DNA from: Bacteroidia bacterium
Lineage (GTDB): Bacteria; Bacteroidota; Bacteroidia; Chitinophagales; Saprospiraceae
Reading direction: 5' to 3'
Length of the DNA: 64,000 nt
Assembly: GCA_030426765.1 (NCBI GenBank)
Contig: JAUHXV010000008.1
Location: forward strand, 1-64,000
Numbering within the stretch: the stretch's first letter is position 1; each line of letters starts with the position of its first letter. Positions 20,315 to 28,400 of the stretch are shown here, piece after piece. The notes below the pieces were generated by a model, which worked only from the letters and a program-made list of their open reading frames with translations, was not told where the DNA came from and made no database searches. A program made the translations under genes and the position numbers.

Positions 20315-20599
20315 ATGCATTTCGACAGTTTTATTGCCTCTTTGAAGAATGAACAACCACCGGAAGGGATACCTCCTTTGCTTCTGTCGCTTTGGTATGA
20401 TGGGAAAGGTGACTGGGAGAAGAGTCATGAAATTGCACAGGATATTCATTCGAAAGAAGCGGCACATATTCACGCATACCTGCATCGAAAAGAAGGCGAT
20501 ATCTGGAACGCAGATTATTGGTATCGGCGCGCCGGAGCTACCCGGCCAACTTGTTCGCTGGAAAAAGAATGGGAGGAATTGGTGCTGAAGCTTCTTTAG
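20315..20599 (+). CDS. Small conserved hypothetical protein
   Basis: A 94-residue acidic, tryptophan-rich protein without signal peptide. The segment HIHAYLHRKEGDIWNADYWYRRAG resembles a conserved hypothetical family found across several phyla, possibly a short TPR-like helix pair (DWEKSHEIAQDI followed by AAHIHAYLHR). Function unknown. It sits between oligonucleotide arrays on both sides, and its stop codon TAG is part of the first heptamer (TAGCGAA) of the downstream array. Confidence 0.65.
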   Translation: MHFDSFIASLKNEQPPEGIPPLLLSLWYDGKGDWEKSHEIAQDIHSKEAAHIHAYLHRKEGDIWNADYWYRRAGATRPTCSLEKEWEELVLKLL

Positions 20600-21102
20600 C
20601 GAAGGGCTGAGGGCTGAGGGCTGAGGGCTGAGGGCTGAGGGTATGGATCTCCTACCCTAAAGCTACAGCGACTAAAAGGTGAGCTGTGAGGGGTGAGCAG
20701 TGGCACGAGGGAATATTGATTCCATGAATGGTAGCCTTTCAATGCGTTGAAAGGGATTTTAGGGTGATCAAAATATTCAGGTCGCGCTTTAGCGCTTGAC
20801 CATCTATCAGAATGATTAAAAAATGAAAAAATTGCCCCGAGCTTTAGCTCGCGGGAGTTGTGTAAGAAAGCTAAATCAAACTCAAGGAAAAATATTGTTA
20901 CTAATTTCAATTCGGGATTTCGGTGTAAAATTGAGCGGCCCTTTTGTCATTCCTTCTCTTTCTCTCTTCCTCCGATCTTCCGTTCCGCCCTTCCGCCCTC
21001 AATTATTATTCCTCACGCAGAGGCGCGGAGGCGCAGTTTAAGTTCTTTAATTAATCAGTCGTAAGACGCAAGACACAAGACGTAAGACGCAAGACGCAAG
21101 AT
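20597..21102. repeat. Convergent gap filled with arrays and CTTTAG palindromes
   Basis: TAGCGAA plus five GGGCTGA units run from the stop codon at 20597 to 20638. A palindromic element follows: a CTAAAGCTACAGCGACTAAAAGG segment variant near 20656, three GTGAG heptamers at 20677-20697, palindrome GCGCTTTAGCGC at 20784-20795 and GAGCTTTAGCTC at 20839-20850. A period-8 ACGCAGAG run lies near 21014 and six YAAGAC heptamers at 21061-21102. No gene is supported in 20600-21183. Confidence 0.8.
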
Positions 21103-21183
21103 CTGAGATTTATTTATTTTACTCAACTCTTAAACACTTACACTTTGTTGTCGGAGGCGACAAAGCTCAACACTGTGAAATAT

Positions 21184-21519
21184 TTAAGATTTCTCGAGTT
21201 CCTCCCAATACTCGGCAGCACGGCGCATGTGGGGAATAAAAATCGATCCACCGACAATGAGAGCGACAGAACAGGTCTCATAGATCTGCGTTTTGGTGAC
21301 TCCGAGTTCATGGCAGCGGCCAAGATGGTATCGGATGCAATCATCGCATCGAAGCACCATTGAAGATACAAGTCCAAGTAGTTCTTTAGTGACTTCGGGC
21401 AATGCTCCGTCTTCATACGTTTGATTGTCCAGGCTGAAAAATCGTTTGATGACTTTATTGTCATGCGAGAGGATCACATCATTCATGCGCTGGCGGTACT
21501 CATTGAATTCCTGTATCAT
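21184..21519 (-). CDS. Carboxymuconolactone decarboxylase / AhpD-like protein
   Basis: A 111-residue all-helical protein of the CMD family. The CxxCxxxH motif of AhpD-like peroxidase partners is present as CDDCIRYH near residue 62, followed by LGVTKTQIYETCSVALIVGG. This favours a redox (alkylhydroperoxidase-type) role over a true decarboxylase. No partner gene lies beside it. Confidence 0.85.
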   Translation of the reverse strand: MIQEFNEYRQRMNDVILSHDNKVIKRFFSLDNQTYEDGALPEVTKELLGLVSSMVLRCDDCIRYHLGRCHELGVTKTQIYETCSVALIVGGSIFIPHMRRAAEYWEELEKS

Positions 21520-21615
21520 GGTGGTTTCTTTTTTAGCAGAAGATTAAAACAGTTTACAAAGCAAAATAGGGAAAAGATTAAGCCTGGGGAAGACCGGCCT
21601 CCTTTCTACATGTAT

Positions 21616-21623
21616 TATATTTG
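21616..21623 (+). promoter_or_regulatory. Candidate -7 promoter element (TATATTTG)
   Basis: Exact match to TAnnTTTG, ending 8 bp before the ATG at 21632. Transcription would begin at or next to the start codon, suggesting a leaderless or nearly leaderless message. No clear -33 TTG is visible. Confidence 0.45.
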
Positions 21624-21631
21624 TCCACAAT

Positions 21632-23893
21632 ATGAGACGCTTTTCAGGAAATAGGTTTGCGATGATTACCCTTTGTTTGTGTATGATCTTCTCATGCAAA
21701 CAAGGGGACACGCATCATGAAGGACACACACAGGTTGCTACCGCATCTGCTGACGATACCCGGATGCTGGTCAAAGAAGCGTATGCTCGTGTCGACCCGA
21801 TGAAGATCACGCCTACCATGAATACCGAAAGAGCAGCGATCATCAAAGCACAGCTGGATGCTCTGACTGACCCAAAAGAAAAAATAAACGTGCAAATCGA
21901 ATATGCTTTCGAATTGCTGGCGGCAGGAGATACCAAAGCCGCTTTGCGCGAGTATCAGACAGCCTTTCAGTCTATCATTCAAAACAAGTTGTCTCTTGAT
22001 GAAGAAGGCAGACGCAACCTTTACTTCATCGTCGGAATGGCGTATATGCGACAGGGGGAATTGGAAAACTGCGTACTCAATCACAATCACCAATCTTGTT
22101 TTATTCCCATTCGGGGCGACGGCATCCATCAACTTAAATCAGGTTCTGAACGGGCGATCAAACAATTTGAAACCGTGCTGAGTGAATTTCCCGAAGATCT
22201 GGAAGCGAAATATCTGCTGAACATTGCCTATATGACGATCGGAGGGTATCCGGAAGATGTACCGGAAGCATGGCGCATTGATCCTTCCTGGTATCAGAAT
22301 ACGATCAAGGTTGAGCCCTTCACAGACCTTGCTCCACAGCTCGGCATCAACGATAATGCACGAGCCGGGGGAGTCATCATGGATGACTTCAACAATGACG
22401 GGTGGCTGGATCTGGTGACCACCTCGTGGAATCACAAAGATCCCAGTCGCTTTTATATTAACAATGGGGATGGTACGTTTACCGACCGATCAAAGGAATC
22501 AGGACTCGCAGATCAACTCGGCATACTTCACCTCAATCAGACGGATTACAATAATGATGGACTGCTCGATATATATCTGATGCGAGGAGCCTGGTATTTC
22601 AATTTTGGTGATATCCCGAATACCCTGTTAAAAAATAATGGGGATGGTACGTTTAAAGATGTAACGCTACAGGCAGGACTGACACACCACGCGCCCACAC
22701 AGGCATCGGCCTGGGCAGATGTTAATCTTGATGGGTGGTTGGACCTAATCGTAGCCAACGAGTCATTTAAAGACTTTCAACGAGGGATTGACCTGTATAT
22801 CAACAATCAGGATGGTACTTTCACACACTCATCAGAGCGCTATGGATTGACGCAAAATGAATTCTATAAAGGAATTGTAGCGACTGATGTCAACAATGAC
22901 AGGTATCCGGATATCTACCTTTCAAGCCAGACTAACGGCAATCAACTTTTAATAAATGAAGGATACGCTGGCAAACAAAGATTTACGCCAGTCGGAGATA
23001 ACGCTGGTGTAACCAGACCAAGACTCAGTTTTCCGTGCTGGTCATTTGACTACAACAACGACGGAAATGAAGATCTTTTTGTCTCCGGCTTTTCTAATGA
23101 TGACTCACCAGGTATCATCTGGATACAGGATCACCTGAGAAAATCAACTTCAGAATATCTTCCAAAACTTTATCGCAACAAAGGCAACCTGGCCTTTGAA
23201 GAAGTGGGCAGTCAGCTTGGACTCAATGAAGTCGCCTTTACGATGGGGTGCAATTTCGGCGATATTAATGTCGATGGATACCTTGATTTCTATCTGGCTA
23301 CAGGCAACCCACTTTATCAAAGCCTGGTGCCGAATAAGATGTACCTCAATATGAAAGGTGAGCGTTTTGAAGATGTGAGTTACAGTGGCAATTTTGCCAA
23401 TATCCAGAAAGGGCATGGCGTCAGTTTTGGGGATTGGAATCACGACGGCGATGAGGATTTGTATGTCGTCATTGGAGGTGCGTATGATGGGGACAATTTT
23501 TACAATTGTTTGTTTGATAATCCCAATGAAAACAAACACAACTGGTTGGTCCTGAACCTCGAGGGCACAGAAGCTAACAAATCAGCGATCGGTGCCCGGG
23601 TGGAAATCTCAGTGGATGAGGGAAGCAGGGAAAGAAGCATCTTTCGCACGGTGACCTCAGGTGCGTCTTTTGGCGCCAACAGTCTTGCGCTGGAAGTGGG
23701 ACTCGGAAAAGCCACAAAAGTGAATCGCATAACCGTACAATGGCCGTGCAAAACTTGTCCGGAGCAGGAATTTACGGGCTTGGAGGTAAATAAAGCTTAC
23801 AAACTGGTGCAGGGAAATCCCTCTGCAGAATCATTGAAATATGAGCCTGTGCAAGCCGGCAGTGGTGGTCATGATCATATGATGCACCACTAA
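21632..23893 (+). CDS. FG-GAP/VCBS-repeat lipoprotein with ASPIC/UnbV C-terminal domain
   Basis: Predicted exported lipoprotein: MRRFSGNRFAM, a short hydrophobic run and a lipobox-like IFSC (C22). Residues 50-210 look like TPR helices (AAGDTKAALREYQTAF). Seven calcium-binding-like FG-GAP repeats follow, for example DFNNDGWLDLV, DYNNDGLLDIY, DVNLDGWLDLI and DWNHDGDEDLY, which should build a beta-propeller. The last 110 residues are an ASPIC/UnbV domain (GARVEISV, FGANSLALEVGLG). Such proteins are common surface proteins in this phylum; ligand unknown. The tail is histidine-rich (GGHDHMMHH). It overlaps the next gene's stop tail-to-tail by 4 bp. Confidence 0.85.
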   Translation: MRRFSGNRFAMITLCLCMIFSCKQGDTHHEGHTQVATASADDTRMLVKEAYARVDPMKITPTMNTERAAIIKAQLDALTDPKEKINVQIEYAFELLAAGDTKAALREYQTAFQSIIQNKLSLDEEGRRNLYFIVGMAYMRQGELENCVLNHNHQSCFIPIRGDGIHQLKSGSERAIKQFETVLSEFPEDLEAKYLLNIAYMTIGGYPEDVPEAWRIDPSWYQNTIKVEPFTDLAPQLGINDNARAGGVIMDDFNNDGWLDLVTTSWNHKDPSRFYINNGDGTFTDRSKESGLADQLGILHLNQTDYNNDGLLDIYLMRGAWYFNFGDIPNTLLKNNGDGTFKDVTLQAGLTHHAPTQASAWADVNLDGWLDLIVANESFKDFQRGIDLYINNQDGTFTHSSERYGLTQNEFYKGIVATDVNNDRYPDIYLSSQTNGNQLLINEGYAGKQRFTPVGDNAGVTRPRLSFPCWSFDYNNDGNEDLFVSGFSNDDSPGIIWIQDHLRKSTSEYLPKLYRNKGNLAFEEVGSQLGLNEVAFTMGCNFGDINVDGYLDFYLATGNPLYQSLVPNKMYLNMKGERFEDVSYSGNFANIQKGHGVSFGDWNHDGDEDLYVVIGGAYDGDNFYNCLFDNPNENKHNWLVLNLEGTEANKSAIGARVEISVDEGSRERSIFRTVTSGASFGANSLALEVGLGKATKVNRITVQWPCKTCPEQEFTGLEVNKAYKLVQGNPSAESLKYEPVQAGSGGHDHMMHH

Positions 23894-25086
23894 TCCTTCA
23901 GGTGTTTTTCAATTAGTGCTCCGACTTCCTCAGCCAGTTCTTCAGAAAATCCTGAATGCGAGCCGAGGTATTGGTATTCACCATTTAAAACAAGCAACAT
24001 CGGATACCCTTCTGGCACCCATGTATAGTAAGTTTCATTGTCAGCCATAATGGTTGGATACGCCATTGGGTTATTACGGACATATTTCTCCATTCGACTT
24101 TTGTTTTTGACTTCATCATCTATGATGTTGACCCCGTACACAACTACATTTTGATCCTTGAATTTGTGATATAGCTTATTCACTTCAGGGATGCTTTTAA
24201 TGCAGGGGTAACAGGCGGAATACCAAAAATCCAAAATGATGACATCGGCCTCGACATGTTTTATGTCGATGTTTTCACCCGACTGCATCAGAGTTCCCTT
24301 TAAAGAAGAATAATCAATGGATTCCGGTGAAATGCGTGTTGATTCAATCTCTTGTTCTTCCATTAGCTCCTGGTGCTTAAACGAGGCCAGAAACGCATCA
24401 TTCAACATGGTGAGTTCGGTATTGTACCCATACCTGGGGTTGTGGTATGTCCAGGATTGGTATTGTTCGTTTTCCTGAAACCACATCGCGATGGATCGAT
24501 GGCGAAGCATGTGCTCAACTGTGTCAATGGCCACAAATACTGTGAAGTTGGTAAAGTCTTCCTGATCCGGCAAAGTAAGATGAATACCTTTACATGGCCA
24601 TTCACCAATCATGGTATCCATAACGGTGGGTTTAAAATCATCATTCGTAAGGACTGTTCTACCCTCCTGATTTTTAGTTAGAAATGATGTTTCAATAAAG
24701 CTCCTCGCCCAGTCATGGATATATGACTTTCCCGGATTCCGGGCAAGTTCATTGATCAGTAATGAGGATTCCGAGATATTTCCGAAATATGCTGTTTGTC
24801 CATCGTAGGCATAGGCAACTTCTTCTGTTCGCATAAAGAGAAATCCGCTAAACAAAGTATCTGCCGGGAAGCTTATTGTTTCGGTGTAGGCAAGCGTAAC
24901 CACAGTGTCATCTCTGGAGAATGACTTATTTCGAAATTCAATCTCTGCAGTCAAAGATGTATACTGATCCCGCTTGTCGAAATAGGCACCCACAAATTCT
25001 TTCATTGCACTCTGGCTTTGCAACGGTTGAATTGAAGAAAACACACACAGGCACACGGCAGAATAGAGGCAAGTACTGACTTTCAT
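23890..25086 (-). CDS. Exported TlpA-like thioredoxin-fold protein
   Basis: A signal peptide is followed by about 240 residues of beta-rich sequence without a known name and a C-terminal TlpA/AhpC-TSA domain (residues about 265-398) with the redox motif CYPC in DFWYSACYPCIKSIPEV. Likely a periplasmic thiol-disulfide reductase or oxidase attached to a binding domain. Length 398. The ribosome start follows a terminator (25123-25147) of the upstream gene, so it is probably transcribed alone. Confidence 0.8.
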   Translation of the reverse strand: MKVSTCLYSAVCLCVFSSIQPLQSQSAMKEFVGAYFDKRDQYTSLTAEIEFRNKSFSRDDTVVTLAYTETISFPADTLFSGFLFMRTEEVAYAYDGQTAYFGNISESSLLINELARNPGKSYIHDWARSFIETSFLTKNQEGRTVLTNDDFKPTVMDTMIGEWPCKGIHLTLPDQEDFTNFTVFVAIDTVEHMLRHRSIAMWFQENEQYQSWTYHNPRYGYNTELTMLNDAFLASFKHQELMEEQEIESTRISPESIDYSSLKGTLMQSGENIDIKHVEADVIILDFWYSACYPCIKSIPEVNKLYHKFKDQNVVVYGVNIIDDEVKNKSRMEKYVRNNPMAYPTIMADNETYYTWVPEGYPMLLVLNGEYQYLGSHSGFSEELAEEVGALIEKHLKD

Positions 25087-25122
25087 TTGGTTACATTTGA
25101 GTTCTGTAAATTACAAAAAAGC

Positions 25123-25147
25123 AAGGTGACAGTCTTCCTGTCACCTT
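25123..25147 (-). terminator. Intrinsic terminator after the 25176 gene
   Basis: Inverted repeat AAGGTGACAG / CTGTCACCTT with a 5-nt loop; on the minus strand it is followed by GCTTTTTTG. It lies 28 bp past the stop of the small secreted protein gene. Confidence 0.85.
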
Positions 25148-25175
25148 ACTCAATCTTACTACAAGCGCGAAAAGT

Positions 25176-25643
25176 CTACCATGGGGTAATAATAATTTTG
25201 GATGTCATATCACATTGAAACGTAGGTGGCAGCGGGTTGTCTTTGCATTCGCAACGTACTTTCCACTTTCTAATTACAGGTACGCACTCAGAACAATTAG
25301 TTCCCGTGCAGGTCACTTCTAAACCCGGCCCACCGGGTACAGCTCTGAGGACATCCTCTTCAAGTACCAGCTCAATGGCTTTGCCGGTAATGGAAGTATT
25401 GCTTACTGTACCAATTAAAAAGTATTTCCCAGAGGATGGCTCCAGATCAATATAGATATCTGAAATGGTTGCACCAGAGGTCAGACCTCCCTGCAACGCG
25501 ATGGTAGCATTTGCCACACTCGACAAAATCGGCTGTCCATTTTTCACCGTACCGACTACTAAAGACTGGCTTTGTGCACCAGGGAGGATCAGGCAGGTGA
25601 GAAGAAGGGATAAGCATGTGGTTATTACATAAAAGTTTTTCAT
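25176..25643 (-). CDS. Small secreted protein, unknown function
   Basis: A 155-residue protein with a signal peptide (cleavage probably after GAQS near residue 25). The mature part starts with a repetitive beta-like region (SVANATIALQGGLTSGATISDIYIDL) and ends with a cysteine cluster (CTGTNCSEC and RCECKDN, six cysteines in about 40 residues), suggesting disulfide stabilisation. No family recognised. It forms a tandem with the other small secreted gene at 25809. Confidence 0.6.
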   Translation of the reverse strand: MKNFYVITTCLSLLLTCLILPGAQSQSLVVGTVKNGQPILSSVANATIALQGGLTSGATISDIYIDLEPSSGKYFLIGTVSNTSITGKAIELVLEEDVLRAVPGGPGLEVTCTGTNCSECVPVIRKWKVRCECKDNPLPPTFQCDMTSKIIITPW

Positions 25644-25808
25644 GGTGAAGTTTTAGTTTAATTCTTTGAGGCTTTGTTTTCGTCAAAGTCAATGTCCTAC
25701 TTCTTGTTCAAGCGGTTTTCGGTTGCCCGCTACACGATGATGATGTCGTGGCACCCGGCGCCAGGTGCTGCGACTGTGATGTGTCTTATGGGTTGGTTTG
25801 CATGTCTT

Positions 25809-26225
25809 TTAGTTGTCATTGATATGCATATCGATGTTCTGGCATCCTTTGATCAGCATATCGCCTTTGCGCATGGTCTGCGCTGTGCTGGTGTATCGCA
25901 GGTCGTAATTCCATACCCCGACACTGATCTGGAGGGAGCATTCTTTGCCTTCCGGCAGGATGACTACTTCTCTGTTCTCTCCGGATGCTCTGTGTTTTAA
26001 TATGACGGTCATAGAGTTCAGCGATTTATTTTCGATACATAGGTCTGCGTGGTTGTTTTTACATCCGGACGCTTTCGCGTTGCTTTTTTTCTGGCTCAGG
26101 GCTTTGACGAGTTCGACGATAATCTTACTCCCTTCTATGACCTGGTCGGTCGTCTCAGTGGTCTGTGCGTATGCTTTGTGGGTCATGGGAAGGAAGAGGA
26201 GGAAAATGAGTATGATGGGTTTCAT
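25809..26225 (-). CDS. Small secreted protein, unknown function
   Basis: About 138 residues from the ATG at 26225, which opens a clear signal peptide (MKPIILIFLLFLPMTHKAYA). The frame is open upstream to 26288, but that would bury the signal peptide. The mature part has cysteine pairs (CKNNHADLC, later KECSL and GCQN) and an SVGVWNYDLRY strand segment. It is divergent to the XRE regulator at 26379 with 153 bp between, so that regulator is a candidate for its control (inference). Confidence 0.55.
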   Translation of the reverse strand: MKPIILIFLLFLPMTHKAYAQTTETTDQVIEGSKIIVELVKALSQKKSNAKASGCKNNHADLCIENKSLNSMTVILKHRASGENREVVILPEGKECSLQISVGVWNYDLRYTSTAQTMRKGDMLIKGCQNIDMHINDN

Positions 26226-26378
26226 GATGTGGTTAATCGTGGTGGGAGAGCTGCCCCTTGCGCGCCCGGGTTTTGCATTTGTGTACACGAATCGTGTGTC
26301 CTTGTTTCAAAAGTGGTGGCAATGGCGTATATTTCCTATTAGAAAACAGAATACTTCACCAGTAAATCTGATAACTAT

Positions 26379-26741
26379 ATGCGCTATTCTGATAAGATCG
26401 GAAGGGAGATCCGGTCTGTGCGGGAGGCAAAGGGGTATTCGCAGGAATACCTGGCGGAGATGCTTGACATGAGTCAGTCTTCGTATGCTAATCTGGAGTC
26501 CGGCAAGTCTACTTTGAGTGTGGATCGATTGCTTTCGATCACGGAGATTCTGGAGATCGATGTGCATCGGCTTTTGCACTTTCCGAAGCGAACGACGAAA
26601 ACTGTTGCTGCCTCAAACAATGATGTGGCTTCTAAGCAAGCGGGAATTGATCCCAAGGTTTTGTCTGTGTATGATCAGCTGATCACAGAGATGCGGGGGG
26701 AGATTGCGTTTTTGAGGGAATTGTTGAGAGGGCAGAAATGA
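26379..26741 (+). CDS. XRE-family helix-turn-helix regulator
   Basis: A 120-residue DNA-binding protein. The N-terminal 70 residues are a Cro/C1-type HTH (IGREIRSVREAKGYSQEYLAEMLDMSQSSYANLESGKS), followed by a linker and a C-terminal helix (YDQLITEMRGEIAFLRELL) that could dimerise. It is divergent from a small secreted protein gene. A near-match promoter box TATATTTC lies about 50 bp upstream. Codon use resembles the neighbours, not the A+T-rich segment that follows. Confidence 0.85.
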   Translation: MRYSDKIGREIRSVREAKGYSQEYLAEMLDMSQSSYANLESGKSTLSVDRLLSITEILEIDVHRLLHFPKRTTKTVAASNNDVASKQAGIDPKVLSVYDQLITEMRGEIAFLRELLRGQK

Positions 26742-26984
26742 GATTGTACAAAGGCATTCCCATAAAGTATGTAAAGATTCTTACCTTCCTTAGAAGCCTC
26801 ACTTTAACACAAATAAAACTGAAGGACTAAAACACTAACTTAGCTAATAAGCTTTTGGGTCCAACTCATGGTGAGTATTATACTTCACTGCTTTGAATAA
26901 ATATCTGATCTGAATAACACCGCTCAACAAAAATATTTTTCTTCATGTGAGCTCGCTAGCTTACTTCAAAATTTTACTCCGGTT

Positions 26985-27245
26985 ATGAGATTGGCTAAAC
27001 TTATAAATAATAACTTAAACCATATTAAAGAGCTGTCTCATCATGAATTAAAACATTACAAATTGAATTGGCTACATATCCATGAAAGTTATACAGACTA
27101 TAAATATCTGCAGCTTATCAATGAAAATTACAAAGACTTCAAAGAATCAATTGAAGCTTTTGAAAATGCTTTAGACTTTAAGTCTATTCTTCGCGGAGAT
27201 CATGATGCTGAATATGTAGCCTTCCCCGTTTTTCAGACAGTTTAA
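26985..27245 (+). pseudogene. Truncated A+T-rich gene fragment fused to the IS end
   Basis: An 86-codon frame, mostly Asn/Lys/His/Tyr-rich and helical (LNHIKELSHHELKHYKLNW). Residues 1-77 are native; the IS3 element begins in the third base of codon 77, and the last nine residues (VAFPVFQTV) and stop come from its left end. The missing 3' part is not found on the other side of the element. No family recognised. The 240 bp before it show no gene. Confidence 0.5.
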
Positions 27246-27281
27246 AAGTAGACAAAATGCCTAACTTTAAACTTAAGAATT

Positions 27282-27548
27282 ATGAAAAAAGGAAGATTTA
27301 CAGAATCCCAGATTGTCGCCATACTCAAGCAGTATGAAGCCGGCAAATCCACTGAGACAATCTGTCGGGAATGCAAAATCAGCAGAGGTACCTTTTATAA
27401 TTGGCGCAAAAAATTTGCAGGGATGGATGCCCAGCAGCTTAAGCGCCTCAAAGAGCTTGAAGATGAGAACAGGCGATTAAAGCGTATGTTCAGTGATTTG
27501 AGCCTGGATCACCATCTGCTCAAAGAAGTGCTGGAAAAAAAGTTTTAG
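27282..27548 (+). CDS. IS3-family transposase OrfA
   Basis: An 88-residue DNA-binding protein with the HTH typical of IS3 OrfA (RFTESQIVAILKQYEAGKSTETICRECKIS, split here by family variation) and a C-terminal leucine-zipper-like helix (LKRLKELEDENRRLKRMF). It ends in the slippery heptamer A AAA AAG at 27536-27542, from which a -1 shift enters the OrfB frame, which stays open across the junction. Confidence 0.9.
   Translation: MKKGRFTESQIVAILKQYEAGKSTETICRECKISRGTFYNWRKKFAGMDAQQLKRLKELEDENRRLKRMFSDLSLDHHLLKEVLEKKF
27536..27542 (+). promoter_or_regulatory. Programmed -1 frameshift site (AAAAAAG)
   Basis: The A AAA AAG heptamer lies in OrfA codons 85-87, four bases before its stop TAG at 27546. 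The -1 frame continues open as GKKVLGPSERKLRAEYLVEEKK into OrfB, so a full OrfAB transposase can be made, as known for IS3 elements. Confidence 0.8.
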
Positions 27549-27604
27549 GGCCCTCTGAGCGAAAGCTTCGTGCTGAGTATCTGGTCGAAGAGAAGAAAGT
27601 TTCT

Positions 27605-28375
27605 GTGCAGAGGGCCTGCCGAATTGTCAATCTGACGCGTTCACAATGGTATTACCAAAGCAAGCGAGATGATGGCGAGGTAATGACGGTTTTGGATCAG
27701 TTGGCCACCCAATTGCCGACACGAGGCTTTGACACATACTATGGACGTTTACGGGCAAAAGGCCATAAATGGAACCGGAAGCGGGTACTAAGAGTCTACC
27801 GTAAAATGAACCTGGCACTACGACGCAAGCGCAAACGCAGGCTGCCGGCACGAGTCAAACAACCCATTGCACAACCCATAACCATTAACCGAACCTGGAG
27901 TCTTGATTTTATGCATGATAGTCTCGAGTATGGCCGAAAGATCCGGGTGTTAAACATCATGGATGATTTCAGTCGGGAAGCACTGGCAGTAGAGCCTGCA
28001 TACTCGCACAGCGGAGAAAGTGTAGTTGCTGCTTTGGAAGAACTTATATGGAGCAGGGGAAAGCCCCGGGCTCTTCGTACAGATAATGGACCTGAGTTCA
28101 TTAGCAAATGTCTCACCAATTGGTGCAAGGAAAGAAACATCGAGATAAAGTATATCCAGCCTGGGAAACCAATGCAGAACGCTTACATAGAAAGATTCAA
28201 TAGATTGTTCAGGGAGGACGTTCTCGATGCCTACGTATTTGAAGATCTGAAGCAGGTAAAGCGCCTGGCAGAAGAATGGAAGAATGATTATAATCTAAAC
28301 CACCCACATAGCTCTTTAAACGGACTTTCTCCGGTGAGCTATCTGAAGAAATTAAATGTTAATTTGTACAATTAA
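27605..28375 (+). CDS. IS3-family transposase OrfB (DDE integrase core)
   Basis: The catalytic half of the transposase. An N-terminal HTH_21-like region (RGFDTYYGRLRAKGHKWNR) precedes the rve core with D in WSLDFMHD, D in RTDNGPEF and E in NAYIERFN, giving the full DDE triad. 256 residues are counted from the GTG at 27605, but the natural product is most likely the frameshift fusion with OrfA. Confidence 0.92.
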   Translation: MQRACRIVNLTRSQWYYQSKRDDGEVMTVLDQLATQLPTRGFDTYYGRLRAKGHKWNRKRVLRVYRKMNLALRRKRKRRLPARVKQPIAQPITINRTWSLDFMHDSLEYGRKIRVLNIMDDFSREALAVEPAYSHSGESVVAALEELIWSRGKPRALRTDNGPEFISKCLTNWCKERNIEIKYIQPGKPMQNAYIERFNRLFREDVLDAYVFEDLKQVKRLAEEWKNDYNLNHPHSSLNGLSPVSYLKKLNVNLYN

Positions 28376-28400
28376 ACTATGTCCGAATTTGGGGAAGGTT

